A stretch of DNA of 64,000 bases from Mesostigma viride. Its lineage: Eukaryota > Streptophyta > Mesostigmatophyceae > Mesostigmatales > Mesostigmataceae. The translations under genes were made by a program, and so were the position numbers. Location: positions 1,870,202 through 1,934,201 of the forward strand of contig RPFO01000027.1 of the NCBI GenBank assembly GCA_009746045.1, written 5' to 3'. This document shows, piece by piece, positions 22,607-32,652 of the stretch (position 1 is its first letter; each line of letters opens with the position of its first letter). Below the pieces are notes generated by a model, which was not told the origin of the DNA, searched no databases, and saw only the letters and a program-made list of their open reading frames with translations.

Positions 22607-24560
22607 TCGAATTAATTAATTAATAAACACGCGACAGCGTCACGTGAGCATAAATCCTCAAACAGAAGGAAGGGGAGGTGGAGATGGAGGGAGGGAATGA
22701 TGACAAGCAAGCCGGACGAGCTAACCGCGAGTAGCGGGATTACGGGCACCACGGCCCGAACCACTATTCTGATTTCCTGATTTGGCACGCCGCAAAGGTG
22801 AAAACCATTTGCGTTCAGTGCCGGTCCGCGGAAAACGCGGAAAAACGCGATCTGCAAATGAATCCAGGCCGGAATCGAACTGGGGACCTCTCGCACCAAT
22901 TTTGCTGACTATAGGACGGACGTCTCCGGATCCTAGGGCATCGCCAACTGACACCTACAGTCATCCGCAAAAGTTCTCCTTTCCGGGGAGTGATGCAAGC
23001 CTTTCGGATTTAGTACTAGATAAATCATTCGAGATCTGTGTGTAGGAGTACTACACACGTGTCTGCACTCGAGACTTGTTCAGTCTCGAACCGTGAGACG
23101 GGCTGAACACGGCTGGAACCTTCTTGAGAAGGGGGCGTAGCCGGTACTATCGAAATCAGCCAAGCGTATATTCTGATTTGGCACGCCGCAAAGGTGAAAA
23201 CCATTTGCGTTCAGTGCCGGTCCGCGGAAAACGCGGAAAAACGCGATCTGCAAATGAATCCAGGCCGGAATCGAACTGGGGACCTCTCGCACCAATTTTG
23301 CTGACTATAGGACGGACGTCTCCGGATCCTAGGGCATCGCCAACTGACACCTACAGTCATCCGCAAAAGTTCTCCTTTCCGGGGAGTGATGCAAGCCTTT
23401 CGGATTTGGTACTAGATAAATCATTCGAGATCTGTGTGTAGGAGTACTACACACGTGTCTGCACTCGAGACTTGTTCAGTCTCGAACCGTGAGACGGGCT
23501 GAACACGGCTGGAACCTTCTTGAGAAGGGGGCGTAGCCGGTACTATCGAACTATGTCTACCATGCTGGGTAACACGAGGGACTGGCCCCACAGCCCGGGG
23601 TTCGGCATCCTTCATGAGCTCATGCCACAGTGCTTTGCGGGTCATCTGCCGCCATATGACCGACAAGCCCGGAGGCACACTAGGTGTGAGCCCGGTCGGT
23701 CTAGTGAGCCCGGTCGGTCTAGGGAAGCACATGTCGAGGCCAAGCCGATCACGAAAGGTCCAGCGGGGGCAACCCGGTCGAGCGCGGCCAGGGGGCTTCC
23801 AGGTAAGGACAGCACGCCCGGGCTGCGCCAGCTTGGTGCCAGCCAACCTATCTAATGTGTCTACCTGATCTGTGCGTGCGAGATGCCCGGCCAGGCCGAG
23901 GCGCCGATGGCGAAGGGTGTGGGAAACAAAGGGTAAATCAGCATACAAATCTTCATGGCTCATGTGCACACTAAATGGAATATTCAACGCCCTGCGTAGC
24001 AGCTTGTAGACAGCGCCGTCGAGCTTGGCCTCCAGCTCCGGTGTCAGCGTCCATGCCTCCCCGCCATACGTCACTGAGGACCGTCAGGAGGACGACCTTG
24101 AACAGGTCACGCTTGACGGTCCTGAGGGCGGGGTTGCTCCACCAGCGGCGATGCTCGTGGATCTGCCCCCACGCCATGCCAATGCGGGCCTGGAGGTCAG
24201 CCGCGCTATCGGGAAGCCAGCTGCCGAGCAGTTGAAAGCGGGCGGGGTACTGCACTACCGTATCATCCAAAAGGCGAAGCTCGGGGCGGGGGTCCGAAAG
24301 GCCGAATGCCATGGCCTCGGTCTTGGGGCTAATCTCCAGACCTACTGCGCACGCCTCGAGGGCCAGGCAGTCCAGCCAGAGCTGGGCAGAGGCCGGCGAC
24401 TCGAGGAGCGTGATGTCGTCGGCGTAGATGAGGTCCGCTAGCAGATTCTGTTTGTTAGTCGCACCTCCGGCGCCATGGTCGTTGGCGATCACCAGCCAGG
24501 TGCCCGGGAAGCCAGGGTGGCAAAGCGAGGATCGGCGGCGGAAATTCATGAGGACGAACG
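22607..24560 (-). pseudogene. 5'-truncated, frameshifted LINE ORF2 with 3' UTR
   Basis: On the minus strand a reverse transcriptase begins near 24549 with the catalytic YADD box (LIYADDITLLE). It shifts frame near 24050 and continues through GLAGHLARTDQVDT, PRWTFRDRLGLDMC and GLSVIWRQM, ending in SGSGRGARNPATRG and a stop near 22733. The C-terminus is split at about 23551 by a tandem SINE-like dimer. The 3' UTR ends with the CACGTGAC-type stem-loop and an (AATT)n tail at 22609-22624. RT class is secure; the 5' boundary is approximate. Confidence 0.85.
22777..23550 (-). repeat. SINE-like repeat, head-to-tail dimer
   Basis: Two 378-bp units (22777-23154 and 23173-23550), nearly identical by eye, sit inside LINE codons with a short ATAGT duplication at the outer borders. 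Each carries on the minus strand an AGTTCGATTCC segment (22871-22881 and 23267-23277) that resembles a tRNA B box, with TCCTATAGTCAGC upstream as a possible A box. A third, 5'-truncated unit is at 54306-54589. This suggests a tRNA-derived, pol III-transcribed SINE; the promoter assignment is inference. Confidence 0.7.
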
Positions 24561-26593
24561 CCGGTCATGGCCGTGCGGAAGTCAGTGCAAGAATGCACAA
24601 CAACAACAGTGTGCCACCAATTTATTGAATAATCAACGACCTATAACCACTAGCCTTTCGTTATCAAAAAGCTCCCTATTCATCACGCGCGTCATCGTCT
24701 CGTCATTGCGCGTCACTACCCCGTCATTGTCCCGCCGTCATTACACAGCTTTAGTCTCGAGGTATAGTCGGCGCCGTGGCATGTTAAACAAACTGCGTTG
24801 TTTCTTTCGCAGTGTGGTTTCATCATGTCGCTCTTTCGAACGGGGATGCATTAGGCAACAATACTGGACAGATTCTGAAATTAAGAGGGTGTGTTTGTTA
24901 AGTGGAGATGGCAGCAAGTTTGCAGCAGCCCAGCATTTGCTGGCCGTGCGGGTGCAACTTTGAGGCGACTTCCAGACCAGAAAATTGACGTACTGGCCAG
25001 TCCACGCACGTTCTATATGTACCTGGTCCATGCTCTTGTTGAAATTTCCTGAAATTGTGATAACTCTGCATACAATGTCCGCAACAGAAGCGTATTAAGC
25101 TCAGATAGAAAGCTGGAGAGGAGGGAAATACCTGTTCGTGGATCAAATGGGCGTTTCGCCTTTTCTTGCGTGCACGTTTACGGCATCCCGCAGGGGCGTG
25201 GAACATGGCCGGCCTATTAGCTGCGAACGTGCTTGCAGCCCGCGTCCGTAGTGTGCAGTGGGGGGGGGGGGGCTCGGGGGTGTCGGCTTAAACGGGGTTC
25301 GGCTTAAACTCTCTTACAAAGTTCGCAACGAATCCATGCATCCATGCTCCTGCACCATGCAATCAGTTTAGTACGAGCTATGAATGTCCGTGTCTCAGGC
25401 ACTTGTGCACGCAAAACATAGCAAAACATGATCATCCGCCGGTGAGGCGGTGAAACGCATATAATTACGCATATAATTACACAACGTGCCCCTGACAGTC
25501 TACTATATACATACAATGCCCTTGCTGAACTTCACGCCGTTCATTTCAGTTCGGTTGATTCTTCGCGCTGGTCCGGTCAGCCGAGAGAGTTACATACTTC
25601 ACGTCGGGGTGTATGTTTAGTTGCGATACCATGCGTTTGTCGATTCGCAACTTTTCGTAAAAATCGGTCCCCGCAAGAATCGCAACAAAAGTGTTTTTTG
25701 GTCCTCCTGGAAAGTTGCGAAGTTGCGATTCTTGTTGCGATACTGCGGGTGCCCCCTGTACTACTCTAAGAACGTACCTGGGTATTCGGTCCCGCCGGCT
25801 GACCGCCGCTGGACGATGTCCCCGATGTTCCTCAGATGAGCCGCTGGGCATAGCCGTGTATTTTCCCTCGAACGCTTCCAGCCCCCCCGCCCCACGTTAG
25901 TCGACTACTGTCAAGGCTATTGAGCCGACAGTAGGTTCTCGATGCCGCCGTACGTGGTCTTGACAGCAGCTTGAACGCTGGTTGCGTAATGGGTTCAACC
26001 CCAAAGGACTGCGACTCAAGGTGATTCCTCCGAGTAAAAGTGGCACTTTTACGTCCAAGCGGGCCCGTCGGCCTAGACACCATAATTAAGAATCGTACCT
26101 TGATCTCCGGGTTGAATCCCGGAGACAATGGTCGCCTGCTCAGACGTCCTTATTCAGGACAGGCTTAATTACACATCTAGACGCGGCTCAATAGATGTGG
26201 CATGTAGTAATTACGACTTTAGCATGTTACCATACATTTAACAAGCTTGCGGAAAGTGCTCTTCTCAGAGAGTAACGTAGTTACTAAGCCATAGCCATTC
26301 GTCCGAGAGAGAGGGAATGAATTCCCTCTATCGGCATAAATCAACACAGGACCAACGGTCCACGCGCCAGTCGACCTGCCGTGCTGGCGGCTGGCCCGTT
26401 CAGTCCAGGCCCGACCCTTATGTCAGTGTTTTTAGTAACGTGACGCATGCGTCAGCTGGCTGACGCGCCAGGCCTTACGCGTCAGGATTTTACCCCGCGC
26501 GTCCTGAAGCCGTGTGACGCGTAAATTTAGGCTGCGCGTCAGTCGTCTGACGTGCACCAAGTCCTCATGCGTCAGGCACATAAATATGTCCTA
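24561..26593. other. Unassigned region between LINE copies
   Basis: About 2 kb without a convincing gene. Visible features are a G run at 25260-25272, an inverted CTCCGGG...CCCGGAG hairpin near 26105-26125, and a cluster of TGACGC/GCGTCA motifs at 26437-26580. Short ORFs here show no recognisable motif. Confidence 0.4.
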
Positions 26594-26603
26594 GGCCTGG
26601 CAT
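26594..26603. repeat. TSD of the LINE at 26604-35465 (left)
   Basis: GGCCTGGCAT occurs here and again at 35466-35475, immediately outside the tail and the truncated 5' end of the LINE. Confidence 0.8.
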
Positions 26604-26620
26604 TATTAATTAATTAATTA

Positions 26621-26650
26621 GACTCGTGCTCCCGTTGGGGAGTCACGGAG
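26621..26650 (-). promoter_or_regulatory. LINE 3'-terminal stem-loop
   Basis: On the element strand, CTCCC-CAAC-GGGAG forms a 5-bp stem with a CAAC loop, followed by CACGAGTCT and an (AATT)n tail. The ORF1-only elements end in a stem-loop with the same loop (for example 40253-40266). Such 3' hairpins are commonly RT recognition sites; that role is inferred. Confidence 0.65.
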
Positions 26651-27048
26651 CATTAACCCCGATGGATGGATGGATGGGTGCAAACAGTCCTACCGGTCTA
26701 ATCTATCTACATCAGCTACCTACGACATCTATCTTAGTAACAGCATTCTAACTACAACATCCATCTAGACAGCCTAACGATGCCCTAGGGCCGGGAGCTG
26801 GCTGGCGTGCCTCCCACGGGTTTGCACACGCGGGCGCTTCCCCACAGGGGGGGGCTCGTTGTCCTCTATGACCTGGGCCCACTTGGCCTTGTCCATCATC
26901 TTCGTCCAGATCACGGAGAGGCCTAGGCCCCCCATGTCCTCTACTAGCTGTTCTTTGAAGGTGCGGGCCTTGCGGCGTCTAACATGACTGGGCCCGGCCC
27001 ACGTCAGGAGGTGCCGGCCAGGCTGAGCTGGTCGCAGACCTGCGGGGG

Positions 27049-27665
27049 AGTTAACGTAAAGGATTTACGTTAGATGGATAGAGATTGTTACGCTCTTTCC
27101 AACGGCACCTTGAACGCCTCATTTGGTTAAGGAACGTAAAAGTTATGACGTTTCCTAGGCTGTGCCGACAGTACCCGGCGCGCCACTGTGGGCGCGTACG
27201 GACACAGGATGTACAAGTGTCACTTTGATAGTCCGCAGGACGTTGACAGGACTTGTACAGGACTTGATGGTCAATTGATAGGTAGGCGCACTGTAGCGCG
27301 CCAGGACCTATGAGACAATTGATGCTGACTAGTGTACGGATAGGTCCACAGGACTAGCCGTATGGACAATTGATAGATCTGCGCGCCAAAGGCGTGCCAG
27401 AGTCTGTGTAATCAATTGATTGACAGTTCAGCTGTGACAGTGCAGCTGAATACTTGGACGCGTCCCTAGTAAGCTATATGAGTGACTTGGTCACACCGGG
27501 ACGCTAGTTCTTGCGTGCACGTTCTCTTGGCACTGCGACCCTGTCGTCTGTGCTGCGTGCAGTCTTGGAAGTGACGTGACTTACGTCTGTGTTTCCTGAT
27601 TATTAATAAAGGCAACTTCCTGCAAGAACCATGGCGGAATTCGTGGCATTCTTACCCTCACAACT
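27049..27665 (+). repeat. 5' LTR of Copia-like copy B
   Basis: 617 bp, termini AGTT...AACT. It contains an inverted AACGTAAA/TTTACGTT pair at its start, four CAATTGAT-type motifs between about 27270 and 27420, and an AATAAA near 27605. The CAATTGAT cluster is a candidate enhancer array in U3. Confidence 0.92.
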
Positions 27666-27689
27666 CGTATTACACGCTCTGTCAAAAAG

Positions 27690-28400
27690 ATGCCAAATTC
27701 GGAAGAATTTCGGATTCCGGACGATGAGGAAATAGCCGCTCCGCCGGCTGGTTCTTCGTCAAGACCGACGGTGCCGTCGTGGCAGCAATTGCTCGACGAA
27801 GTAACGGTCTCGCTCGACGAGCTTCATCGTCAGCAGCGTGCAGCTCACGCATTGCTCGGGGATAACCCCGAGGACCCCGATTTGCCAGCACTGGTGCCGG
27901 CAATCCGCAACCTGTTGGACCAGATTCGAAACATTTTATCGACATTTACGGTCCAGGTGCGGGGAGGTTTGCGGTCGGTGACCGAAGTCACGACTGCCAT
28001 TGAGGAGTTGGACAACGTCCTCTCTTCACTCACCGGTTACCAGAGAAACCTGCAAAACTGGGCATCGCTACGCACGGGGGGCGCGCCGGCGGTGTCAACA
28101 AATTTGTTTCAGGATCTCGCGCTGTTATCGCTGCTCACTCGCGGCGTACGCAGTCGCGAGCGCCAGGTTTTAATTAACCTGGTGGCATTTCTCGCCTCTG
28201 TGCGAGAGTGGATTCCCGCGGGGTGGGAATTATTGACGATCTTTACACATCCTCTGCGCCTCGTCGCGCGTCGGCGCGTCGCAACTTACGCGGCGGGGAG
28301 CACGCCGGTTTTAATTCATACCGGTGCAGGTCCGGAGCTGGATATGGAGGATCGTGAGTTCGTATACACGTACTGCGACTTCAGGGGCCTTGACTACTAG
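27690..28400 (+). CDS. Unknown pre-gag protein of the Copia-like element
   Basis: 236 residues, starting 24 bp after the LTR. I do not recognise it. The sequence is acidic and Pro-rich at the N-terminus (EEFRIPDDEEIAAPP), then mostly helix-forming with regular hydrophobic spacing (SWQQLLDEVTVSLDELHRQQ, IRNLLDQIRNILSTF, TAIEELDNVLSSL), so a coiled-coil or helical bundle is likely. A basic patch (RLVARRRVATY) precedes an acidic C-terminal tail. It is conserved in copy A up to a later insertion. Most Copia elements begin with gag, so an extra upstream ORF is unusual; it could be a capsid-like part of gag or an accessory protein. Confidence 0.75.
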   Translation: MPNSEEFRIPDDEEIAAPPAGSSSRPTVPSWQQLLDEVTVSLDELHRQQRAAHALLGDNPEDPDLPALVPAIRNLLDQIRNILSTFTVQVRGGLRSVTEVTTAIEELDNVLSSLTGYQRNLQNWASLRTGGAPAVSTNLFQDLALLSLLTRGVRSRERQVLINLVAFLASVREWIPAGWELLTIFTHPLRLVARRRVATYAAGSTPVLIHTGAGPELDMEDREFVYTYCDFRGLDY

Positions 28401-28568
28401 TCGGCCTAATTTTCTTCTGCAGTACTCGTCGACATTTTTTTTCGAATTTTCAGCGGCAATTCGCGGGGCGGCAGCGACACCGGCGCAGGCGGCAGTGGCG
28501 ACACAAAAATTTTGTACATATTTTCTGCTGCTTTGTTAAGGTGTTCTTTGAATAGCTGGTAGTGCAGG

Positions 28569-29684
28569 ATGGCTGAGGGACGCCGTAGCAAGGGTCCAGC
28601 CAGTGGGAATAATAATGGGGGTGCTGGTAGTGGAACCGCTCACGTAGATGACGTGGGGCTTACCGGAGAGATTACCAACCTTCCTCACAATAATAATAAT
28701 GCACAAGCTATTCATGGCTTTGATCTTACCACACAGGGTCTTTTAATTGTCAATCAGTTGCAGCCTGTAACCTCAGACTCCAAGCCTAAGCAGGCTGAAG
28801 AGTTTGTGGAGGGATTGGAAGGGTTCCCTAGCTTGTACGGTGGTACAAATTACTATCAAATCTGGATAGGCAGTAGCACTTTTGGCAAGTGTACTGACCA
28901 GATTAAGGACCTAACCAGGGAGTGCAAAAAGGCCAATAAGGCCTGGGCACTGTACGTGGCTGAGCTGAAGGAGCTGCTGGAGGACCAACGAAAGAAGGTC
29001 GGCATCCATTGGCAGGACAAGTACCAAGGGTGGGAGGTCAAGGGGGACCTGATCCAGAACTTTCTCAACTATTGTAAGATGGTTGAGGAGGGCAGGGCTC
29101 ACGGCTTTAATGTCGCTGATAACATAGCCCTAACCAACTGGCTCAAGGTTTCTGGGCTGGATAAGGCGACACGTGGCTCCTTAAAAGTCATGTGTGCCCC
29201 ACACTCTACCCTGAAGGCCTACAAGGTCATCATTAAACAAGCTCTCGAGGCAGAGGAGCTGTTTGAGGGTGGAGTGCCAGCAGTGAAGGCTACCCAGGCA
29301 GGCGGGCGTACCCAGGGTGGCTCCAAGACGTCTGAGGCTGACCGAAGCCAAGGAGGGCGTAGGGGCAACCATCACAAGCGCAAGGGAGATCATTCACCTG
29401 ATTCTGACAGGAGGTCACACTCCAAGTCGGTGTTCAGGCGGGTGGGTGGTCAGCCCAAGCAGGGCAACGCGTCTGACAATGGGGGCAGTGGCCAGGGCAA
29501 GTCCAAGATACAATGCTACCTGTGCAAGGGGTGGGGGCACATCAAGAAGGAGTGTCCCAGCTTCAAGAAGTCCCAGGGCCAGGGCAGCAACAAGAATAAC
29601 AACAACAACAAGAAGAACAACAACAAGTCCCAGGCAGGCCAGCCTTCAAAGGGCAGTCAGCAAGAAGACAACAAGGAGCAGTGA
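28569..29684 (+). CDS. gag: Gag polyprotein with CCHC zinc knuckle (Copia-like copy B)
   Basis: 371 residues. An N-terminal Gly/Asn-rich segment is followed by a helical region typical of Copia gag (IWIGSSTFGKCTDQIKDL, ALYVAELKELLEDQRKKV, ALTNWLKVSGLDKATRGSLK), a basic linker and one zinc knuckle CYLCKGWGHIKKEC near residue 315. It ends in an Asn/Lys/Gln-rich tail. It would package element RNA into virus-like particles in the cytoplasm. The terminal codons are GAG CAG TGA CTG, and the frame remains open after the TGA into integrase, in both copies. Confidence 0.9.
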   Translation: MAEGRRSKGPASGNNNGGAGSGTAHVDDVGLTGEITNLPHNNNNAQAIHGFDLTTQGLLIVNQLQPVTSDSKPKQAEEFVEGLEGFPSLYGGTNYYQIWIGSSTFGKCTDQIKDLTRECKKANKAWALYVAELKELLEDQRKKVGIHWQDKYQGWEVKGDLIQNFLNYCKMVEEGRAHGFNVADNIALTNWLKVSGLDKATRGSLKVMCAPHSTLKAYKVIIKQALEAEELFEGGVPAVKATQAGGRTQGGSKTSEADRSQGGRRGNHHKRKGDHSPDSDRRSHSKSVFRRVGGQPKQGNASDNGGSGQGKSKIQCYLCKGWGHIKKECPSFKKSQGQGSNKNNNNNKKNNNKSQAGQPSKGSQQEDNKEQ

Positions 29685-31430
29685 CTGTCTGAGGCAACCC
29701 CTACACACCTTAATTCACCCAAGGGGGAGGCCAGGTGCTCCAATGCAGATTTTATATCTGGGCAACAAGAGGGTGATCTCCAGGTTCAGTGTGGCCCCAG
29801 GTCACCTGGAGAGGTACAGGTTCCTATGAAGACGTCCTTGACAGCTGATGCAGCTGTAAGTATGTCTGACCCTATGCATCCTCGTGCTGGGCACGAGGGT
29901 GGACCTCTCATTTTGAGAGAAACCAATGTACAACCACAGAGGGGTGTGAAGGCCTCTGGTGGTATGCATGTGGTCCCTGCTGGCGGTCCAGGTGTTGGGC
30001 ATGAGCAGGGTGACTCAGGCTCTGAGTCAGAACAGGATGGAAGTCAGCATGGTGATGCTGGACAACCTGACAGCACAGTCCTGACTGTGCCAGGGACTGC
30101 TTCCTCTGTGTACCAGGAGTTGGGTGCCCGAATCCACAACATGTTTGGGCATGCCACTTCTCTGTCAAACAACTTTGCCTTCCGTATGGGCAGGGCACCC
30201 CTTCTTAAGGCGTGTCAGCAAGCTGCCTCACGGTGTAAGTGCCAGTTGTCCTCCAACAAGCCCAGGAAATCACATGCCAAAGCTCTACCTCAGAGCATTG
30301 GTGATCTGCAGTGTGATATCCAACACATCAGGGGCATGCAACTGTTGGTGTGCGTGGACAGGTACACGAAATACAAGGTGCTGGAGCATTTACCTTCTAT
30401 GAAGAACAGGTACTTGCTGGCTGCCCTGCAGAATGTAAGAGCCAAGTTTCCTACCACAAGGATCCAGGTGGACATGCAGTTTCAGCATCTCAAGGGTGAT
30501 CCTACCCTTCCTGAGTTGCTGGTTACACCTAGGGAGGCTCATGGGCAGCAGGGTGCTATCGAGAGGGCAATCCAGGAGGTCAAGAAATTGATCATCTCTG
30601 AAGACTGGGTACCCTTGTCTGCACCTGCACTTGTCAGGAGTGCATGGCTGAGGAACGTGGAGCAGCAGCTGAACAGCAGGGTTAACTTCTACTATGATGG
30701 AGTTGCTGTCAGCCCAATGGGTCTATATCATGGCCTGTGCCCACCACATGTGCTGGAGGGCTGGAAACATGCTGCACATGTCACCTTTGCCAAGCTGAGG
30801 GAGAAGGACCGGGGTTGGAAGATGCTGGAGCCACAAGTGGGTCAGAAGGTCCTAGCTTGGAAGGAACCTAGCCTTTATGGCAAACGTGGTAGCTGGAGTC
30901 CTGGGGTGGTTACCCAGGTTGATGAAGCTAGCCACGCATGCTTGGTCAGCATGGAGGACGAACCAAAGCATGTACACCGGCTGAGTTGGTCATATGTCAA
31001 GCCTAACCTGATGAATGAGGGCAGTCAGGCACAAGGCTCACAGGATCTGCAGGATTTTCAGGTCCCAGGTGACATCACTGACGCAACGACCACATCTGTT
31101 GCAGGGGAATCTGTCAGCCCTGGCCAGGTTGCAGAGGTACTTGTTGAACAGGCTGCAAGGTCAACAGCTGGGGAGTCAACTGTCAAGCCCAAGGCACTAA
31201 CCAAGCCCAGGGGGACAAGTTTGGCTGGATTGATTGGGGCTCTACAAAGGGCCAAGAAGCAGCCCAAGGTAGCCAAGCTCAGGTGGCATGGCAATCTGGG
31301 GCTGGACACTGCCTTAGAGGTAGACACTAATTCTCAGGTTCCATTATTGGGACCAGGGCTGCAGCAGGGTACAGCATGTCTGAACCCAGCTATCAGTTTG
31401 TGTCTGACTTCAGTGGCGGGGTACACGTGA
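29685..31430 (+). CDS. pol: Pol segment: integrase and frameshifted retropepsin (copy B)
   Basis: In frame with gag after its TGA; the first ATG is at 29826 (534 codons from there). A Gly/Ser/Glu-rich linker leads to a partial HHCC motif (H104, H109, C137, C139) and the integrase core: D164 (LQCDIQHI), D216 (IQVDMQF) and E246 (GAIERAIQEVKK). Downstream is a basic, SH3-like-length region (VGQKVLAWKEPS). The protease begins at VDTNSQV but one base is missing near 31340 compared with copy A, giving a premature end. Integrase inserts the cDNA and the protease matures Gag-Pol. The IN-before-PR order is atypical for the group. Confidence 0.82.
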   Translation: MSEATPTHLNSPKGEARCSNADFISGQQEGDLQVQCGPRSPGEVQVPMKTSLTADAAVSMSDPMHPRAGHEGGPLILRETNVQPQRGVKASGGMHVVPAGGPGVGHEQGDSGSESEQDGSQHGDAGQPDSTVLTVPGTASSVYQELGARIHNMFGHATSLSNNFAFRMGRAPLLKACQQAASRCKCQLSSNKPRKSHAKALPQSIGDLQCDIQHIRGMQLLVCVDRYTKYKVLEHLPSMKNRYLLAALQNVRAKFPTTRIQVDMQFQHLKGDPTLPELLVTPREAHGQQGAIERAIQEVKKLIISEDWVPLSAPALVRSAWLRNVEQQLNSRVNFYYDGVAVSPMGLYHGLCPPHVLEGWKHAAHVTFAKLREKDRGWKMLEPQVGQKVLAWKEPSLYGKRGSWSPGVVTQVDEASHACLVSMEDEPKHVHRLSWSYVKPNLMNEGSQAQGSQDLQDFQVPGDITDATTTSVAGESVSPGQVAEVLVEQAARSTAGESTVKPKALTKPRGTSLAGLIGALQRAKKQPKVAKLRWHGNLGLDTALEVDTNSQVPLLGPGLQQGTACLNPAISLCLTSVAGYT

Positions 31431-31479
31431 AGGTACTGGGTGAGGTATTCATTCCTATCCTTGGACAGGACACTGCTTT

Positions 31480-32652
31480 TTGTGTCTTGGAGGGCTATCA
31501 AGGACCTGCTCTTCTGGGGCAGAATTTCCTATGCCAGGATGGGTAGTGATCACGTCCTCTCTCCTGACTAAGGAAGGGGCTGGTCAGGTCCCACTGATTA
31601 ATTTCAGGACCACTCACCTATCACGTGCAGTAACCAGGACGGTTAAGCGTGTGCAAGTGTGCCAGGGGCAGGAGCCCTTGGTTGATGACCTCATACTGCC
31701 AGCTGCTAGTCATCCAAGCAGTTTGGGCATTGGTCCTCACTCACTTGCTGGACACAGCCCTATCAACTACCAAGGCCTGGTGAAGCTCATGTCCTCTCCC
31801 ATTATGTGTCCCCAGGTCACACTGGGTCTGATTAAATCTGGGGAGGACTGGATCTCCAAGAAATGCGTGGAACCTGTCAATGACCTGCCTCCTGCACGAC
31901 GTCTACTCAAGCTCAAGTTTGTCATCAAGATGAAGGAGGTGGACGGGGTCAAGGTACCACATGTCAGGCCAGTGCTGAATGAGTTCAAGGGTACTGGTGA
32001 GTGCACTGCTGAGGAGTTGTATACCCCTGGCATGCTGCATGATACTTGGAGGCTGCTGCTGTGTGTCTTTCTAGGCCTTCTCAACAAGGGCTTGGACTAT
32101 GGCTCAGTGGTGATAGACTTCAAGAGGGCATTTCTGGAGGGTGATGCAGATGTGGCACAGGAAAAGTGGGAGGGCAAGACGCCTTTCTATGTTAGGGTGC
32201 CTGCTGTATGGAAAAGGGACATCCACACGGAGTTCCTTAAAATCCTCAAGGGCCTGGAGGGCCTGAGGTCAAGTCCAATAATCTGGAGGGAGACTCTCAA
32301 CCGTTTCCTGAAGGAGCATTGCAACTTGAAGGTCTCTCCTGTAGACCCCTGTCTGTTTCTGGGGCAATGGGAAGGCCTGCCAGTGTATGCTTCGCTGCAC
32401 GGGGATGACCTACATCTGATAGCTCCCACGTCGTGGCTTAAGGAGCTGATCTCCATCATTAAGTCCAAGTTTCCTCTGGGTAGGGAGCAATGGCAGGTGG
32501 AGAATGAGCCTCTGCTGTTTGTGGGCATGGAGGCCACACTGGTGAAGAAGGGGGGGAGTGGCGTATGCTGCTGGTGGGGGGCAATGACTATCAAGAGACC
32601 CTCATTAGCAAGCTTCCTCCAACCATCACACAGGCACTGTGTCCCATGGTGA
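31480..32652 (+). CDS. pol: Reverse transcriptase domain (Copia-like copy B)
   Basis: 390 codons in a frame offset by the equivalent of -1 from the integrase/protease frame. RT motifs in order: RRLLKLKFVIKMKEV, VDFKRAFL-type (VIDFKRAFLEG), GLEGLRSSPIIWRETLNRFL, DPCLFL and LHGDDLHLIAP with catalytic DD at residues 309-310. The family norm at the last box is YVDD, so Tyr-Val is replaced by His-Gly here and in copy A. RNase H follows in another frame across the run AAG GGG GGG AGT at about 32547. Confidence 0.88.
   Translation: MCLGGLSRTCSSGAEFPMPGWVVITSSLLTKEGAGQVPLINFRTTHLSRAVTRTVKRVQVCQGQEPLVDDLILPAASHPSSLGIGPHSLAGHSPINYQGLVKLMSSPIMCPQVTLGLIKSGEDWISKKCVEPVNDLPPARRLLKLKFVIKMKEVDGVKVPHVRPVLNEFKGTGECTAEELYTPGMLHDTWRLLLCVFLGLLNKGLDYGSVVIDFKRAFLEGDADVAQEKWEGKTPFYVRVPAVWKRDIHTEFLKILKGLEGLRSSPIIWRETLNRFLKEHCNLKVSPVDPCLFLGQWEGLPVYASLHGDDLHLIAPTSWLKELISIIKSKFPLGREQWQVENEPLLFVGMEATLVKKGGSGVCCWWGAMTIKRPSLASFLQPSHRHCVPW

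Noticed and set aside
22860..22930. Functional tRNA gene
   Set aside because: Only B-box-like and possible A-box-like segments are present; no complete cloverleaf or acceptor stem, and it is repeated as part of a 378-bp unit.
26080..26130. tRNA-like T-arm in the CTCCGGG...CCCGGAG hairpin
   Set aside because: Loop and stem lengths do not fit a T-arm and no other tRNA elements lie at the right spacing.
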